Source of the DNA: a virus
Length of the DNA stretch: 64,000 nt
Virus record (IMG/VR): IMGVR_UViG_3300031539_000005
Span: 58,494-122,493 of that record
Reading direction: 5' to 3' (one strand)
Positions 9,551-17,442 of the stretch are shown piece after piece. Position 1 is the first letter of the stretch. Each line of letters begins with the position of its first letter. A model generated the notes under the pieces. It was not told where the DNA came from. It saw only the letters and a list, made by a program, of their open reading frames with translations, and searched no databases. The translations under genes and the position numbers were made by a program.

Positions 9551-9898
9551 ATGGGAATGCGAACTAACGTAGTTGGAGTTACTTTTGCTAATGAGGAATA
9601 TGGAGTCAATAGACAAGAAATAATTAAGAAATTGTCTGGTAAAGAAAGAATTTTTCTGAAGAGAGAACCGAAAAATCGCTTTGATAAAAATGCTGTTGCT
9701 GTAATGCTAGATGGAAACACTCCTGTTAGAATTGGTTTCATTAAAGCAGAATTGGCTGGAATGCTTTCTGAAATGTGGAAAGAATATAAATTTCCTGTTA
9801 AAATTTCTGAAATCAGAGAAGGGGATGAAAGTTCAAATAGGCCCTGGGGAATATCCGTCGAGATTAAGAAAATAAGAATGTCCGGTTTCCGTCGTTAA
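9551..9898 (+). CDS. HIRAN-domain protein 2
   Basis: A 115-aa single-domain protein. ATG 9551 is preferred over an upstream in-frame ATG because GGAGG lies at 9537-9541. It contains LKREPKNRFDKNAVAVML and RIGFIKAELAGML, the same HIRAN signature as its neighbour. It is probably a DNA-end or fork-binding protein. It begins 1 nt after the preceding stop. Confidence 0.75.
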   Translation: MGMRTNVVGVTFANEEYGVNRQEIIKKLSGKERIFLKREPKNRFDKNAVAVMLDGNTPVRIGFIKAELAGMLSEMWKEYKFPVKISEIREGDESSNRPWGISVEIKKIRMSGFRR

Positions 9899-9907
9899 AA
9901 AAAGGGG

Positions 9908-10306
9908 GTGGTTAGAATTCCTATCTATGAATATCAGTGTGTAGCTTGTGGAAAAATTTTTGAGAACATTGAATCTGTGAGTATCAATGATTGGGAAAAT
10001 GAAAGGATCAGGGCAATTGAATGTATAGGGTGTAAAAAGTTTTCTGCCTATAAGATTGTTTCTAGATTCAAAATAGGAAGTAAAAGTTTAGATACTACAG
10101 GTAAGAGTGGGTATCAAGATGATACGCTTACTTTGGGTAAGATCATTGATAATGATGGAATCCCATACGAATTTAAAGCTGATTTGAAAAAGAGAGAAGA
10201 AAGAATCAAAGAAACAAAAAAGTATATAAAGGAAGTGAAAGAGAGAGGAAAGACATACGGCTTTGATCCTTTCTGTGGAGATGAAAAAATTGGAACTGAT
10301 ACTTGA
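9908..10306 (+). CDS. FmdB-like zinc ribbon protein
   Basis: A 132-aa protein beginning at GTG 9908 behind AAAGGGGG. The start, IPIYEYQCVACGKIFE, followed by IECIGCKKF, is the CxxC...CxxC zinc ribbon of the FmdB putative regulatory family. The C-terminal half is a highly charged helix. The known family is short and of uncertain function, often linked to regulation or ribosomes. Confidence 0.7.
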   Translation: MVRIPIYEYQCVACGKIFENIESVSINDWENERIRAIECIGCKKFSAYKIVSRFKIGSKSLDTTGKSGYQDDTLTLGKIIDNDGIPYEFKADLKKREERIKETKKYIKEVKERGKTYGFDPFCGDEKIGTDT

Positions 10307-10709
10307 TCTTAGATCTAAAGAGTATGGGTTTAGAAACTTCACTTCTTTCGTTTTCACATGCTATTATGGAAACAAGAAATCTGCGGTTGAATGTTCTAGA
10401 ATTCTTAAAGTCGGTAGATTGCGTTTTCATGATGCTTTGGAAAGCAGGGGGTGGCCTATTCGGAATAAAAGTCAGTCTAGTAGATTTGCAAAAAAGCCAA
10501 AAAAAAGAAAGTTGTATATTTATCAGAAGACAAGGATGAGAACTCCTTATATTTTTCCATGGTGCGCTATCCATACATATTATTGGAAATACCTAATGAC
10601 AACTTATGAAGTTGCTAAGGCATTAGGAATTAGCCAGACATCTGTGTTGAAATTAATGAGAATCTATGGCATTAAACGTAGAAATCAGGGGAAGAGGAAA
10701 TTTAGATGA
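10281..10709 (+). CDS. Putative HTH DNA-binding protein
   Basis: A 142-aa basic protein; ATG 10281 lies inside the end of the previous gene with GTGGAG upstream. Residues about 112-138 (TYEVAKALGISQTSVLKLMR) form a classic helix-turn-helix, as found at the start of intron-encoded or regulatory proteins. The centre is Lys/Arg-rich. It may be a regulator or the DNA-binding part of a homing-type protein; no nuclease motif is visible. Confidence 0.65.
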   Translation: MKKLELILDLRSKEYGFRNFTSFVFTCYYGNKKSAVECSRILKVGRLRFHDALESRGWPIRNKSQSSRFAKKPKKRKLYIYQKTRMRTPYIFPWCAIHTYYWKYLMTTYEVAKALGISQTSVLKLMRIYGIKRRNQGKRKFR

Positions 10710-11302
10710 ATAATCTTTTGGATTTTTTAAAAAGAACAAAAAGGATGGCCTTCATTGATAGATGTGCAAATACTCCTCACATTAGACCGTATTCTGTTGC
10801 AGAACATTCTTATTTCATAGCCTTATTTGCAATGTTTTTTGCTGATCTGGAAAATGAAAGGATTTCCAGCGGCCATTTGGTTCTTGAAGAGGATCTGTAT
10901 AATATAGCTGAAGTTGTTAAGAGAGCACTTCTTCATGATCTTGAGGAAAGTGAAACTGGAGATATATTGTATCCCCTTCATCATGAAAATTCTGAACTCA
11001 CAATTGCATTGAACAATATCCGAAAAAAAGTTGTTGAAGAGAGGCTCTTTAATGGACTGTCTGTTATTGTGAGAAATGGCTATATACGTTTATGGAAATG
11101 TTCTAAGGATAATTCAAAAGAGGGCCGGTTAGTTGCTTGCATGGATAAATTTGAAATTCTTATGTTCGCCATTAATGAACTCGATATGGGTAATCATGCA
11201 TTCCGTAGCTTGTATGATAATGCCATAAAAATAATTGATGCTGAGTTTAAAATTCCAACTGTTATGTTCGTCGTGAACGAAATAAAGATTCTTTATAAAT
11301 GA
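10706..11302 (+). CDS. HD-domain nucleotidase (YfbR-like)
   Basis: A 198-aa protein with an HD-domain layout: RPYSVAEHSYFIALFA, then ALLHDLEESETGDI, then CMDKFEIL. This order of His, HD and Asp ligands matches the YfbR-type 5'-deoxynucleotidases. Such an enzyme would dephosphorylate dNMPs and shape the nucleotide pool, which fits with thyA and dnaE nearby. Substrate not provable here. It overlaps the HTH gene by 4 nt. Confidence 0.75.
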   Translation: MNNLLDFLKRTKRMAFIDRCANTPHIRPYSVAEHSYFIALFAMFFADLENERISSGHLVLEEDLYNIAEVVKRALLHDLEESETGDILYPLHHENSELTIALNNIRKKVVEERLFNGLSVIVRNGYIRLWKCSKDNSKEGRLVACMDKFEILMFAINELDMGNHAFRSLYDNAIKIIDAEFKIPTVMFVVNEIKILYK

Positions 11303-11334
11303 AGATAAAGCCAGTAAGAAAGGAGGTGTGAACA

Positions 11335-11559
11335 ATGGGGGAGATAAGTGTTCTTGGTACCAAAGGAGATGTCAAAATTATATGGGATCCATCGGTAAAG
11401 GTGGAAGTTGATTCTGCCAAAAAGCAGTTTGAAGAACTTCTTAAAAAGGGCTATCTGGCTTTTTCTGTGGGGAAAGACCATGAGGCTAGTGAAGAAATTA
11501 AAAGCTTCAAGCCTGTTCTTGGCAAGATGATTCTTGTTCCTGCTCTCGTAGGAGGATAG
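11335..11559 (+). CDS. Hypothetical protein
   Basis: A 74-aa protein behind a strong AAGGAGGTG site, suggesting good expression. It has an N-terminal beta-rich part and a helix around KKQFEELLKKGYLAF, then a hydrophobic C-terminus ending VPALVGG. It is followed after 1 nt by the next gene, so the two are probably a unit. Function unknown. Confidence 0.75.
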   Translation: MGEISVLGTKGDVKIIWDPSVKVEVDSAKKQFEELLKKGYLAFSVGKDHEASEEIKSFKPVLGKMILVPALVGG

Positions 11560-11560
11560 A

Positions 11561-12196
11561 ATGGCATCATGGATATCCTGGACCAGTGGTAATGGTTCGC
11601 CAACGTCAACAGCAGCAACTTCAATAGACGATTCTACTGATTCTTTTTGTGCTGATTCTGCATGGTATTATTGGAATTCTCATTCCTCAACAACAGATTC
11701 TTTTACTGCAACTTGGAATTATTGGTCTAGCGGGACTGGACGGACTGTTATTGTGACTCCAATTCTTGCTGCTAGAGATCCTAAAGATCTTGAACGGTTT
11801 AGAACTATTCAGGCTGAGAGATTGGCTCGTGAAAAGAAATTGGCTGAGGAGAGAGAGGATGCAGAGAAGAGGGCTAAAGAATTGTTGCTTGATCTGATTG
11901 GCGAAGAGGAGTTAAAGATCTATGAAGAAACAGGCCGTATCTTGGTGAAGGGAAGAGAATATGATTACATTCTTTATAGCACCGGAACGGTAAGGAGACT
12001 TGAGAAAGATAAGATGTCTGATTTATGTATTCATTTAGTAGAGAAAGAGAAGTATCCCATGACAGATAATCTTATTGCTCTCAAGTTGCTGGCAGAAGCG
12101 AATGAAAAAGAATTTAACCGATTAGCAAATGTTCATAGGATAAATGATCGGCCGGAAGAGTTGCCGAAAATGGCATGTGCTAGGAGAAATAACTAA
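11561..12196 (+). CDS. Ser/Thr/Trp-rich N-terminus with coiled-coil and globular C-terminus
   Basis: A 211-aa protein in three parts. The first 60 residues are rich in Ser, Thr, Trp and Tyr. Residues about 68-110 are a charged coiled coil (RLAREKKLAEEREDAEKR). The C-terminal 90 residues form a domain with GREYDYILYSTGTVRRLE and CIHLVEKEKYPMTDN. The two halves look unrelated, as in a fusion. The C-terminal domain resembles conserved phage hypotheticals, but I cannot assign a function. Confidence 0.7.
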   Translation: MASWISWTSGNGSPTSTAATSIDDSTDSFCADSAWYYWNSHSSTTDSFTATWNYWSSGTGRTVIVTPILAARDPKDLERFRTIQAERLAREKKLAEEREDAEKRAKELLLDLIGEEELKIYEETGRILVKGREYDYILYSTGTVRRLEKDKMSDLCIHLVEKEKYPMTDNLIALKLLAEANEKEFNRLANVHRINDRPEELPKMACARRNN

Positions 12197-12217
12197 GCCG
12201 AAAGGAGAAGTGTATTT

Positions 12218-12568
12218 ATGTTTTCATTAGCAAAAGTCACAAACGAAGTTTATTTAAGAATCGAGCAGTCCCCGGATGTTCCTCCTCTCCGGAGACATGG
12301 AGTTTATCAAATGGGAAAAGCCTTTTTTGATGTCATCACAGCGGCCTTGGCTGCGGGAGAAGATGTTACCATTCCTCATTTTGGTAAATTCAAAGTAGAA
12401 GAACGAGCTGCCAGGGTCGGGAGAAATCCCCGGACTGGAGAGAAGATTAAGATTGCCGCGAAAACTGTTCCTCGGTTCAGGGCATCCCGAGTTCTTAGGG
12501 AAAGGGTGGAGGGAGAAAAGAAACCTTCAGTTCCGGTTGCTGTGAAGAAAAAACTTGTAAAGAAATAA
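12218..12568 (+). CDS. HU/IHF-family DNA-binding protein
   Basis: A 116-aa protein with the HU fold pattern: an N-terminal helix pair with MGKAFFDVITAALAAGEDVTI, then PHFGKFKVEERAARVGRNPRTGE, the HU beta-arm signature with its R-NP tip, and VPRFRASRVLRERV. The Lys-rich tail extends past the usual 90 residues. It likely bends or compacts phage DNA. Stand-alone start after GAAAGGAG. A hairpin follows. Confidence 0.9.
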   Translation: MFSLAKVTNEVYLRIEQSPDVPPLRRHGVYQMGKAFFDVITAALAAGEDVTIPHFGKFKVEERAARVGRNPRTGEKIKIAAKTVPRFRASRVLRERVEGEKKPSVPVAVKKKLVKK

Positions 12569-12590
12569 CAATACGGTCCCGGATTAAGTT

Positions 12591-12612
12591 AGGAGAGACT
12601 TTGGTCTCTCCT
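12591..12612 (+). terminator. Possible terminator hairpin after HU gene
   Basis: Perfect 9-bp inverted repeat AGGAGAGAC/GTCTCTCCT with a 4-nt loop, but no T-run directly after it. It could be an attenuator or an mRNA-stabilising hairpin instead. Confidence 0.45.
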
Positions 12613-12643
12613 AGCAGATTCTTTAAATCTAGGGGAAGATAAA

Positions 12644-13168
12644 ATGGCGAAGAAGAAACTGGATAAAAAACCAACAAGTAAAGATGGAGTGTGGCTTTAT
12701 GATCAGCTAACTAAAGTAAGATTCAGAGTTCGGGATAGGGCGTTTGAAGTAGATATGGGTTCGGAAATTCTAGTTACTGCTGAAGAAGATATTCATTTCC
12801 AGGTTGAAAAAATTCCAGCTATCTTAGGATATTTTGGTTCAATTACGGCATTGCTAGAAAAGGAACATAGGAATAAGGAAGACATCAAACGAAAACTTGA
12901 GGGGATGATAGACAAGGCGGTTAGAAATACTGGTATGACCGGAGAGGCTAGGATAGATAAAACAATTAAACGTCATCCAAAGTGGATAGAGGCGTGTGCA
13001 AGTGTCAATGCGGCGAGGGCAAATTGGCAACGTGCTAGATATCTTTATCAGGCATTAGTGATCAAGGCTTCTGTTTTGGAATCTAGGAGTGCCGATATTC
13101 GGAGGGTTCCTTCTGATAGCATTTTAGGAGTAGCTAAAGCAGATCTTTTGAAGATAGAAAGCGATTGA
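12644..13168 (+). CDS. Helical protein, possibly UvsY-like recombination mediator
   Basis: A 174-aa protein. The first 55 residues look beta-rich. The remainder is helical and coiled-coil-like, ending KWIEACASVNAARANWQRARYLYQALVIKASVLESRSADIRR. The repeated small and aromatic pattern in this helix resembles phage UvsY-like or recombination-mediator helical proteins. That is a pattern impression only. The gene lies between a hairpin and a terminator, so it may be transcribed alone. Confidence 0.7.
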   Translation: MAKKKLDKKPTSKDGVWLYDQLTKVRFRVRDRAFEVDMGSEILVTAEEDIHFQVEKIPAILGYFGSITALLEKEHRNKEDIKRKLEGMIDKAVRNTGMTGEARIDKTIKRHPKWIEACASVNAARANWQRARYLYQALVIKASVLESRSADIRRVPSDSILGVAKADLLKIESD

Positions 13169-13203
13169 TTCGAATAGCTATTAGAAGAATCTTCATTAAA
13201 ATA

Positions 13204-13235
13204 GGGGGGGAAATAAGCTCATTCTCCCCCTTTTG
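13204..13235 (+). terminator. Rho-independent terminator
   Basis: A G7 run at 13204-13210 pairs with TCTCCCCC at 13223-13230, followed by TTTT. Closes the transcription unit upstream of 13,331. Confidence 0.75.
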
Positions 13236-13330
13236 ATTATATAAATAGCGAAATGGGGTGCTTATGAAATGGGTATAATGCCCATATATACTTTAAACAA
13301 TAATATGAATATTGACGAGGATAGGAATTA

Positions 13331-13957
13331 ATGAGAATACTTCACATGGACTCAGACATTCCATCTGTGTTCTTCCCAATAGGGAAACTTTCAGATGGTG
13401 GAACCTGTGAATTTGCTACTAGTCAGTGCATGGAATTATGTCCATCCGGGGGGGAAGATGAGATAAATGAGCATGAGCGATTTGCTTATAATTTTTTTAA
13501 AACTCATACTGATGCGGAAATTTTAAAGAAGATGCTTGAAGATTATGAGTTTCTTTTGAGAGAAAAGTATAATGCTCACATGATCCAATGGTTTACTTGG
13601 GGAGATTGTCCGAGTAAATTGACACAAACAGTTGTATCAACTGTTATGAGTATAGAAAATAAAGGTATTCCTCAGTATGGTTTTACTAGAAATGAAGAAT
13701 TATGGAAAGCTGTTCATTCAAATGATATATTAAACATAGGTCTTTCTATTGATGAGTTATATAAGGCAAAAAAAGTATCAATAGAAAGTGGAAAAATGAT
13801 AGCGCATCCTGATTTTGTTTCAGGTTATGCAGAGATGATATTCAACGGAGAAATTGTTTCTCGCTGTAATGGATGGTGGTGTAAGACATCAACCGAAACA
13901 AGAAATAGCGATTGTACCCGATGCTTAATTAATGGTGAAGGTTGCTATTTTCATTAA
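13331..13957 (+). CDS. Phage gp88-like Cys-rich protein
   Basis: A 208-aa protein with a Cys pair near the N-terminus (CEFATSQCMELC) and a C-terminal cluster CNGWWCKTSTETRNSDCTRCLINGEGC. The pattern of early CxxxC-type cysteines, WFTWGDCP and a Cys-rich tail resembles phage gp88-type proteins, whose function is unknown. An Fe-S or zinc centre is likely. ATG 13331 follows GAGGATAGGA. Confidence 0.55.
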   Translation: MRILHMDSDIPSVFFPIGKLSDGGTCEFATSQCMELCPSGGEDEINEHERFAYNFFKTHTDAEILKKMLEDYEFLLREKYNAHMIQWFTWGDCPSKLTQTVVSTVMSIENKGIPQYGFTRNEELWKAVHSNDILNIGLSIDELYKAKKVSIESGKMIAHPDFVSGYAEMIFNGEIVSRCNGWWCKTSTETRNSDCTRCLINGEGCYFH

Positions 13958-13972
13958 TGCGGAGAAAAGAGG

Positions 13973-14197
13973 ATGGTGACCCTTGAAGGACAAAATTTAT
14001 TATTTGAGAATTTGTGCTTACATAAAAATCACTATAGCCATTTTCCAATAACTTGTGAAGAGAAAGGGTGCGATTTTAATTGGCAAGAATGTAGAGATTG
14101 TATTCTCCACAAAGTAGAATATGATATGGGTAAGGATTTTCTGGGACTACCGTGGTCTAGAGATTTGTGCTTTGTTCATTGGCATTGTGGAAGATAA
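13973..14197 (+). CDS. Small Cys-rich protein
   Basis: A 74-aa protein with nine Cys or closely placed His ligands (CEEKGCDFNWQECRDC and a C-terminal HWHCGR). Likely a zinc-binding small protein. The ATG is preceded by GGAGAAAAGAGG. No family recognised. Confidence 0.65.
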   Translation: MVTLEGQNLLFENLCLHKNHYSHFPITCEEKGCDFNWQECRDCILHKVEYDMGKDFLGLPWSRDLCFVHWHCGR

Positions 14198-14233
14198 CAG
14201 TTTGGGAATTTATAAAGAAAGGAGAAAATTATT

Positions 14234-14575
14234 ATGAATGCAGACCAAAAACAATTACAAAGTATTGACGTAGATAAATTCCGGATCATTACCATTGATA
14301 ATAAGGTTTGGCTTAGTCTACCGGAAGAAGATACTCAGTCTGGTGGTGCTTTTTATTGTGGAACCAGTTTTGATTTTTCTAAAGACTTAAGAAATTGGTT
14401 GGCGAATTGGAACATAGATCGATTAGAAAATATGCAATTATCGGCATCAGCGTCATTTGTGTCACGGAAACTTATAGTCGAAGAAAAGGAGATTTTTGAG
14501 ACACTAAGAGCTAAGTTACTCAGGTGCAAACAATATGCACTCAATTATTATGAGAATTCCCTTTTCAAAAATTAA
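14234..14575 (+). CDS. Hypothetical protein
   Basis: A 113-aa soluble protein behind AAAGGAG. The N-terminal half is beta-like; the C-terminal half (SRKLIVEEKEIFETLRAKL) is helical. No recognisable motif. Confidence 0.65.
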   Translation: MNADQKQLQSIDVDKFRIITIDNKVWLSLPEEDTQSGGAFYCGTSFDFSKDLRNWLANWNIDRLENMQLSASASFVSRKLIVEEKEIFETLRAKLLRCKQYALNYYENSLFKN

Positions 14576-14603
14576 GATGGAATATAATAGCTAGGAGAGA
14601 TAT

Positions 14604-14855
14604 ATGTCTACAATTGATTCTATTTGTCCAGGACCAATTGCTTTTTTCTTTAAGGCTATCTTGAGAAAGTTTTACGGAAAGAATATGGAGAACAATGAGT
14701 CACTGAAGAGATCTCTTTGTGATCATATTCTTGAAGGCGGGTATGGTCTTATGGGGGATGCTCTTCAATGTACGAAATGCGGGTATAGTAAATATCCAGA
14801 AGTTTTTCCTAATCTTTATTTCTATAGGCTACGTGGTAGAATTAAATGGAATTAG
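14604..14855 (+). CDS. Small protein with partial zinc ribbon
   Basis: An 83-aa protein. After a hydrophobic N-terminal stretch it has CDHILEGGYGLMGDALQCTKCGYSKYPE, which looks like a treble-clef or zinc-ribbon knuckle. Starts after AGGAGAG; overlaps the next gene by 10 nt. Confidence 0.6.
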   Translation: MSTIDSICPGPIAFFFKAILRKFYGKNMENNESLKRSLCDHILEGGYGLMGDALQCTKCGYSKYPEVFPNLYFYRLRGRIKWN

Positions 14856-15094
14856 GGCAGAAGGTCAGAGTTGATTTTAAGGAGGTCCCTAAGTATGAAC
14901 GTGATTGCGAGGTGGGGACTGTGATAAAGAAAGAGCTTCGGTTTTGGGGAACGCTGAGAGAAGCTGTTATGGTTACAATCCGGTTTGATCCGAACTATGT
15001 CAAGAAGCAGTTCCGCATGGCGTGGGGAATTGGTCAGATAGTTCTCAAGGAAGACGATCCCAGGATTGAAGTTTTAGAAATAAGTAAAGGGTAG
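14846..15094 (+). CDS. Hypothetical small beta-rich protein
   Basis: An 82-aa protein with predicted beta strands (KVRVDFKEVP, AVMVTIRFDP). The start lies within the previous gene and has only a weak ribosome site, which suggests coupling. Function unknown. Confidence 0.6.
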   Translation: MELGQKVRVDFKEVPKYERDCEVGTVIKKELRFWGTLREAVMVTIRFDPNYVKKQFRMAWGIGQIVLKEDDPRIEVLEISKG

Positions 15095-15153
15095 GAAGAT
15101 AGTATATACTAATAGCATAAAGAAAAAATTAATTCTATTGAGGGAGGAAAAAT

Positions 15154-16287
15154 ATGGGTAAGTTTTCAGGAGAAAAAGTTAGGGAAAAGACTAAGGAGAT
15201 CGCGGCTCAAAGGAAGCGACAAAAGAAGAAGAGTTCAAGTCGTTTTGCCAGAAGACTTGTTGTCGTGGATGGGAAAAATTATTTTAGATTTAAGGAGACT
15301 GCGACAGAAAGTGAGTTTCCTTGGGAGGAGATGGGGATTCATTACAATTGTGGTCCAGACCGAAAGGCACAAATAAGGTGTATTAGAGATCATGTTGAAG
15401 AGAATTTTAAAGGCTTTGAGCCTTTTGATCTATGTCCGCAGTGCCTTTCTCTAGAGGAGGATAGAAAACGTGGGGGGGCAAAGGCTAAGGCAAGACTCAA
15501 GTTGAGGTACCGAAAACAGCGTTGTCTCCTAGAGGGAATTAACTTGACTCCCTTGCACAAGTTTTTTGAAGATGATGAAAAGAAATTTCCGAAGCCAAGA
15601 GAGTGTTTTGGAAATTATATCTTTCGCGAAGAGGATGAGGGCCATGATGTTTGTGAAAAATGTGTAGCTAAGACATCTTGGGGGAAAGTTTGTCAATCAG
15701 GACTTGGCTATCTTACTGTTGGCCCGACCGTAAGAGATCCTCTGATTTCAATGGCTAATAAAATACATAAGGAGATTGGGCATAATCCTTTCAGTATTAC
15801 GGAAGGTCATAACTTTGAATTTTCTAGATCTGGAGAAAAGATAAAAACTACCTATTCTGATGTAGGCTTTTCGTTAACGACTTTTATTCTCCCCAAGGTT
15901 GTTAGAAAATATATGAGCGAAAACGCTCTTGATTGGAGTATTATTTATCCCAAATTAACGAGCGAAGAAATTTTGGCGGTAATGAAGGGAGTTGAGCTTG
16001 AACCTGATGAAGATCTTGATGAGGATGAAGATCTTAATGAGGAAGAAAAAACTGACGATCTAGAAGAGGAAGGAGGAGAAGAAGATGGTGAAGAAGAAGA
16101 AAGCGCAGGAGAAAAAGAAGGAGAAAGCGAAGAGGAAAAAGAGGAAGGAGACGAAGACGAAGAGTTCTTCAACGAAATAGATAAAGAGCTCAGCGAAGAT
16201 GAAGATCTTGATGCAGAAGAAGAAGCAGTTAGTTCTTCTTTAAAAAAGAAACTTGAAACGCATTCGGCTAAGAAAAAAGCGAAATAA
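15154..16287 (+). CDS. Cys-rich protein with long acidic tail
   Basis: A 377-aa protein with a strong GGGAGGAAA site. The N-terminus is basic. Residues about 65-185 hold several paired cysteines (CGPDRKAQIRC, CPQC, CEKC) suggesting two zinc sites. Residues about 285-360 are nearly all Glu/Asp, and the last 15 are basic. The composition matches the poly-Glu gene at 146 and the acidic linker of the VWA protein. I do not recognise the core domain. Confidence 0.75.
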   Translation: MGKFSGEKVREKTKEIAAQRKRQKKKSSSRFARRLVVVDGKNYFRFKETATESEFPWEEMGIHYNCGPDRKAQIRCIRDHVEENFKGFEPFDLCPQCLSLEEDRKRGGAKAKARLKLRYRKQRCLLEGINLTPLHKFFEDDEKKFPKPRECFGNYIFREEDEGHDVCEKCVAKTSWGKVCQSGLGYLTVGPTVRDPLISMANKIHKEIGHNPFSITEGHNFEFSRSGEKIKTTYSDVGFSLTTFILPKVVRKYMSENALDWSIIYPKLTSEEILAVMKGVELEPDEDLDEDEDLNEEEKTDDLEEEGGEEDGEEEESAGEKEGESEEEKEEGDEDEEFFNEIDKELSEDEDLDAEEEAVSSSLKKKLETHSAKKKAK

Positions 16288-16294
16288 AATACAC

Positions 16295-16435
16295 GCTGGC
16301 AGTAAAGGAGGAGATGGGCAGTAGTAAAGATGGTTCAAGGTAGTTGGAGGATTGCTTCCTCTGTGCCACGGAACGAAGCAGCATAGCAAGCGCGTCTTTC
16401 CATCTCTTCTCTCTCTCAGAGTAGAGGCTGCCAGC
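16295..16435 (+). ncRNA. Candidate structured RNA (long-range closed stem)
   Basis: GCTGGCAG at 16295-16302 is perfectly complementary to CTGCCAGC at 16428-16435. Inside it, 16308-16317 pairs with 16400-16409 over 10 bp with one G-U. A further hairpin GAGGA-TTGC-TTCCTC lies in the middle. No ORF with a ribosome site covers the segment. Such nested closure over 141 nt is typical of a structured RNA. Its class is unknown; it could instead be an mRNA processing element. Confidence 0.5.
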
Positions 16436-16447
16436 ACAAATTAAACT

Positions 16448-16753
16448 ATGAAAACAGAATTAACTATTGAGCAAAAACTTCAAAGGGATATAGCGATGCA
16501 GTCTCTTGGTTTAAGTATCCATAATACTAGCAAAGCTATTGAAGAATTGAGCACAATTATGTCAGAAGTTGCTTTATGTTTTAAAAATTATCAAGATACC
16601 GTTAGTTTCCAATACTTGAAAAATAGAATGTGGAATGGACGTGCTGGCAATGGCGGAATGAGGCAAGCAAGAGCACAGTTTGCTAAGGCGAAAAGATGTA
16701 CTGATCCCTTCATCGCACGGAAGGGCTTGCCTCGTGGTAGACGCAATGACTGA
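16448..16753 (+). CDS. Hypothetical protein, doubtful
   Basis: A 101-aa reading frame with no Shine-Dalgarno site, between two structured segments. The first 60 residues look protein-like and helical (EQKLQRDIAMQSLGL). The last 40 are Gly/Arg-rich and fall in GC-richer DNA that resembles the neighbouring structured RNA. A shorter real gene or no gene are both possible. Confidence 0.4.
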   Translation: MKTELTIEQKLQRDIAMQSLGLSIHNTSKAIEELSTIMSEVALCFKNYQDTVSFQYLKNRMWNGRAGNGGMRQARAQFAKAKRCTDPFIARKGLPRGRRND

Positions 16754-16999
16754 GGGTATATGAGAAGTGATCCACTCCGACGGGGACTTTAAGAGGGTGT
16801 CTGCGTCTTGCGTGATCTCAGGAAAGTAACCCCGCTGCAAAATCCAATATAGGAGAAAGTGTCTCGTCCGGGTTCGAATCCTGGCTCAGTAATGAGTGGC
16901 GGAATCTGTCGCTGCCAGTACATGCAGAAGGGTAAGTAAAGCTCCGGCCGTAGCTGGATCGTAGACCTCAATGTGAACGCTGCTTATCTCTTCTGCTAA
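16745..16999 (+). ncRNA. tRNA-like / structured RNA segment
   Basis: A canonical T-arm is visible: CCGGG-TTCGAAT-CCTGG at 16868-16884, followed by CTCAGTA. ACTGAG at 16749-16754 could pair with CTCAGT at 16885-16890 as an acceptor-type stem enclosing about 130 nt, too long for a plain tRNA. GACG...CGTC closes an inner hairpin before 16806. A second stem pairs 16924-16936 with 16983-16996 (13 bp, one bulge). I could not fit a D-arm, anticodon arm or encoded CCA. It may be a split, intron-bearing or degenerate tRNA, or a tRNA-like regulatory RNA. Confidence 0.45.
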
Positions 17000-17013
17000 T
17001 TAAAAGGGGAAAA

Positions 17014-17172
17014 ATGGTTTGGAAATGGCTAAGATGGCAAGCACAATCTTATCATCCGTTTGGTTTAGATAATGATTCATGGTGTAGCTGTCATACTTGC
17101 ATAGGTCATCACGATTGCGAATTTGATGGAGATCTATATAATACAAACGGTGATTGTTTAGCATTAAAATAA
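17014..17172 (+). CDS. Small Cys/His-rich protein
   Basis: A 52-aa frame from ATG 17014 behind AAAAGGGGAA. It carries WCSCHTCIGHHDCEF, a dense Cys/His cluster that would suit zinc binding. Its start abuts the structured RNA segment. No family recognised. Confidence 0.55.
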   Translation: MVWKWLRWQAQSYHPFGLDNDSWCSCHTCIGHHDCEFDGDLYNTNGDCLALK

Positions 17173-17205
17173 GAGAAGAAGTACAAAAATCTAAAGGAAG
17201 TAAAA

Positions 17206-17442
17206 ATGATAATAAATGTTCTTTTAATTGATGAGCAAAATGGAAGATGGGGATGGACTGTTTCTGGAGATGGAATTGAAGGTGGTGGAAAAAAAACTGC
17301 AAGCGATAAAGAAGAGGCTGAGCAACAAGCAAAGGAATTTGTGAAAATGCTGATAAATACTGAGAAAGTAAGTCTTGCTACTGATTCAGTTATTCTTTCT
17401 ATTCAGGGGCGACCTGTGCTTAATGCGGAGATAGAGACATGA
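17206..17442 (+). CDS. Hypothetical small protein
   Basis: A 78-aa protein with alternating predicted strand and helix (INVLLIDEQNGRWGWTVSGD, then EEAEQQAKEFVKML). Resembles a small dsRBD-like or ferredoxin-like fold by pattern only. Overlaps the next gene by 4 nt. Confidence 0.6.
   Translation: MIINVLLIDEQNGRWGWTVSGDGIEGGGKKTASDKEEAEQQAKEFVKMLINTEKVSLATDSVILSIQGRPVLNAEIET

Noticed and set aside
16745-16999. An ordinary tRNA gene
   Set aside because: Only a T-arm and a partial acceptor pairing fit; the spacing and the other arms do not.
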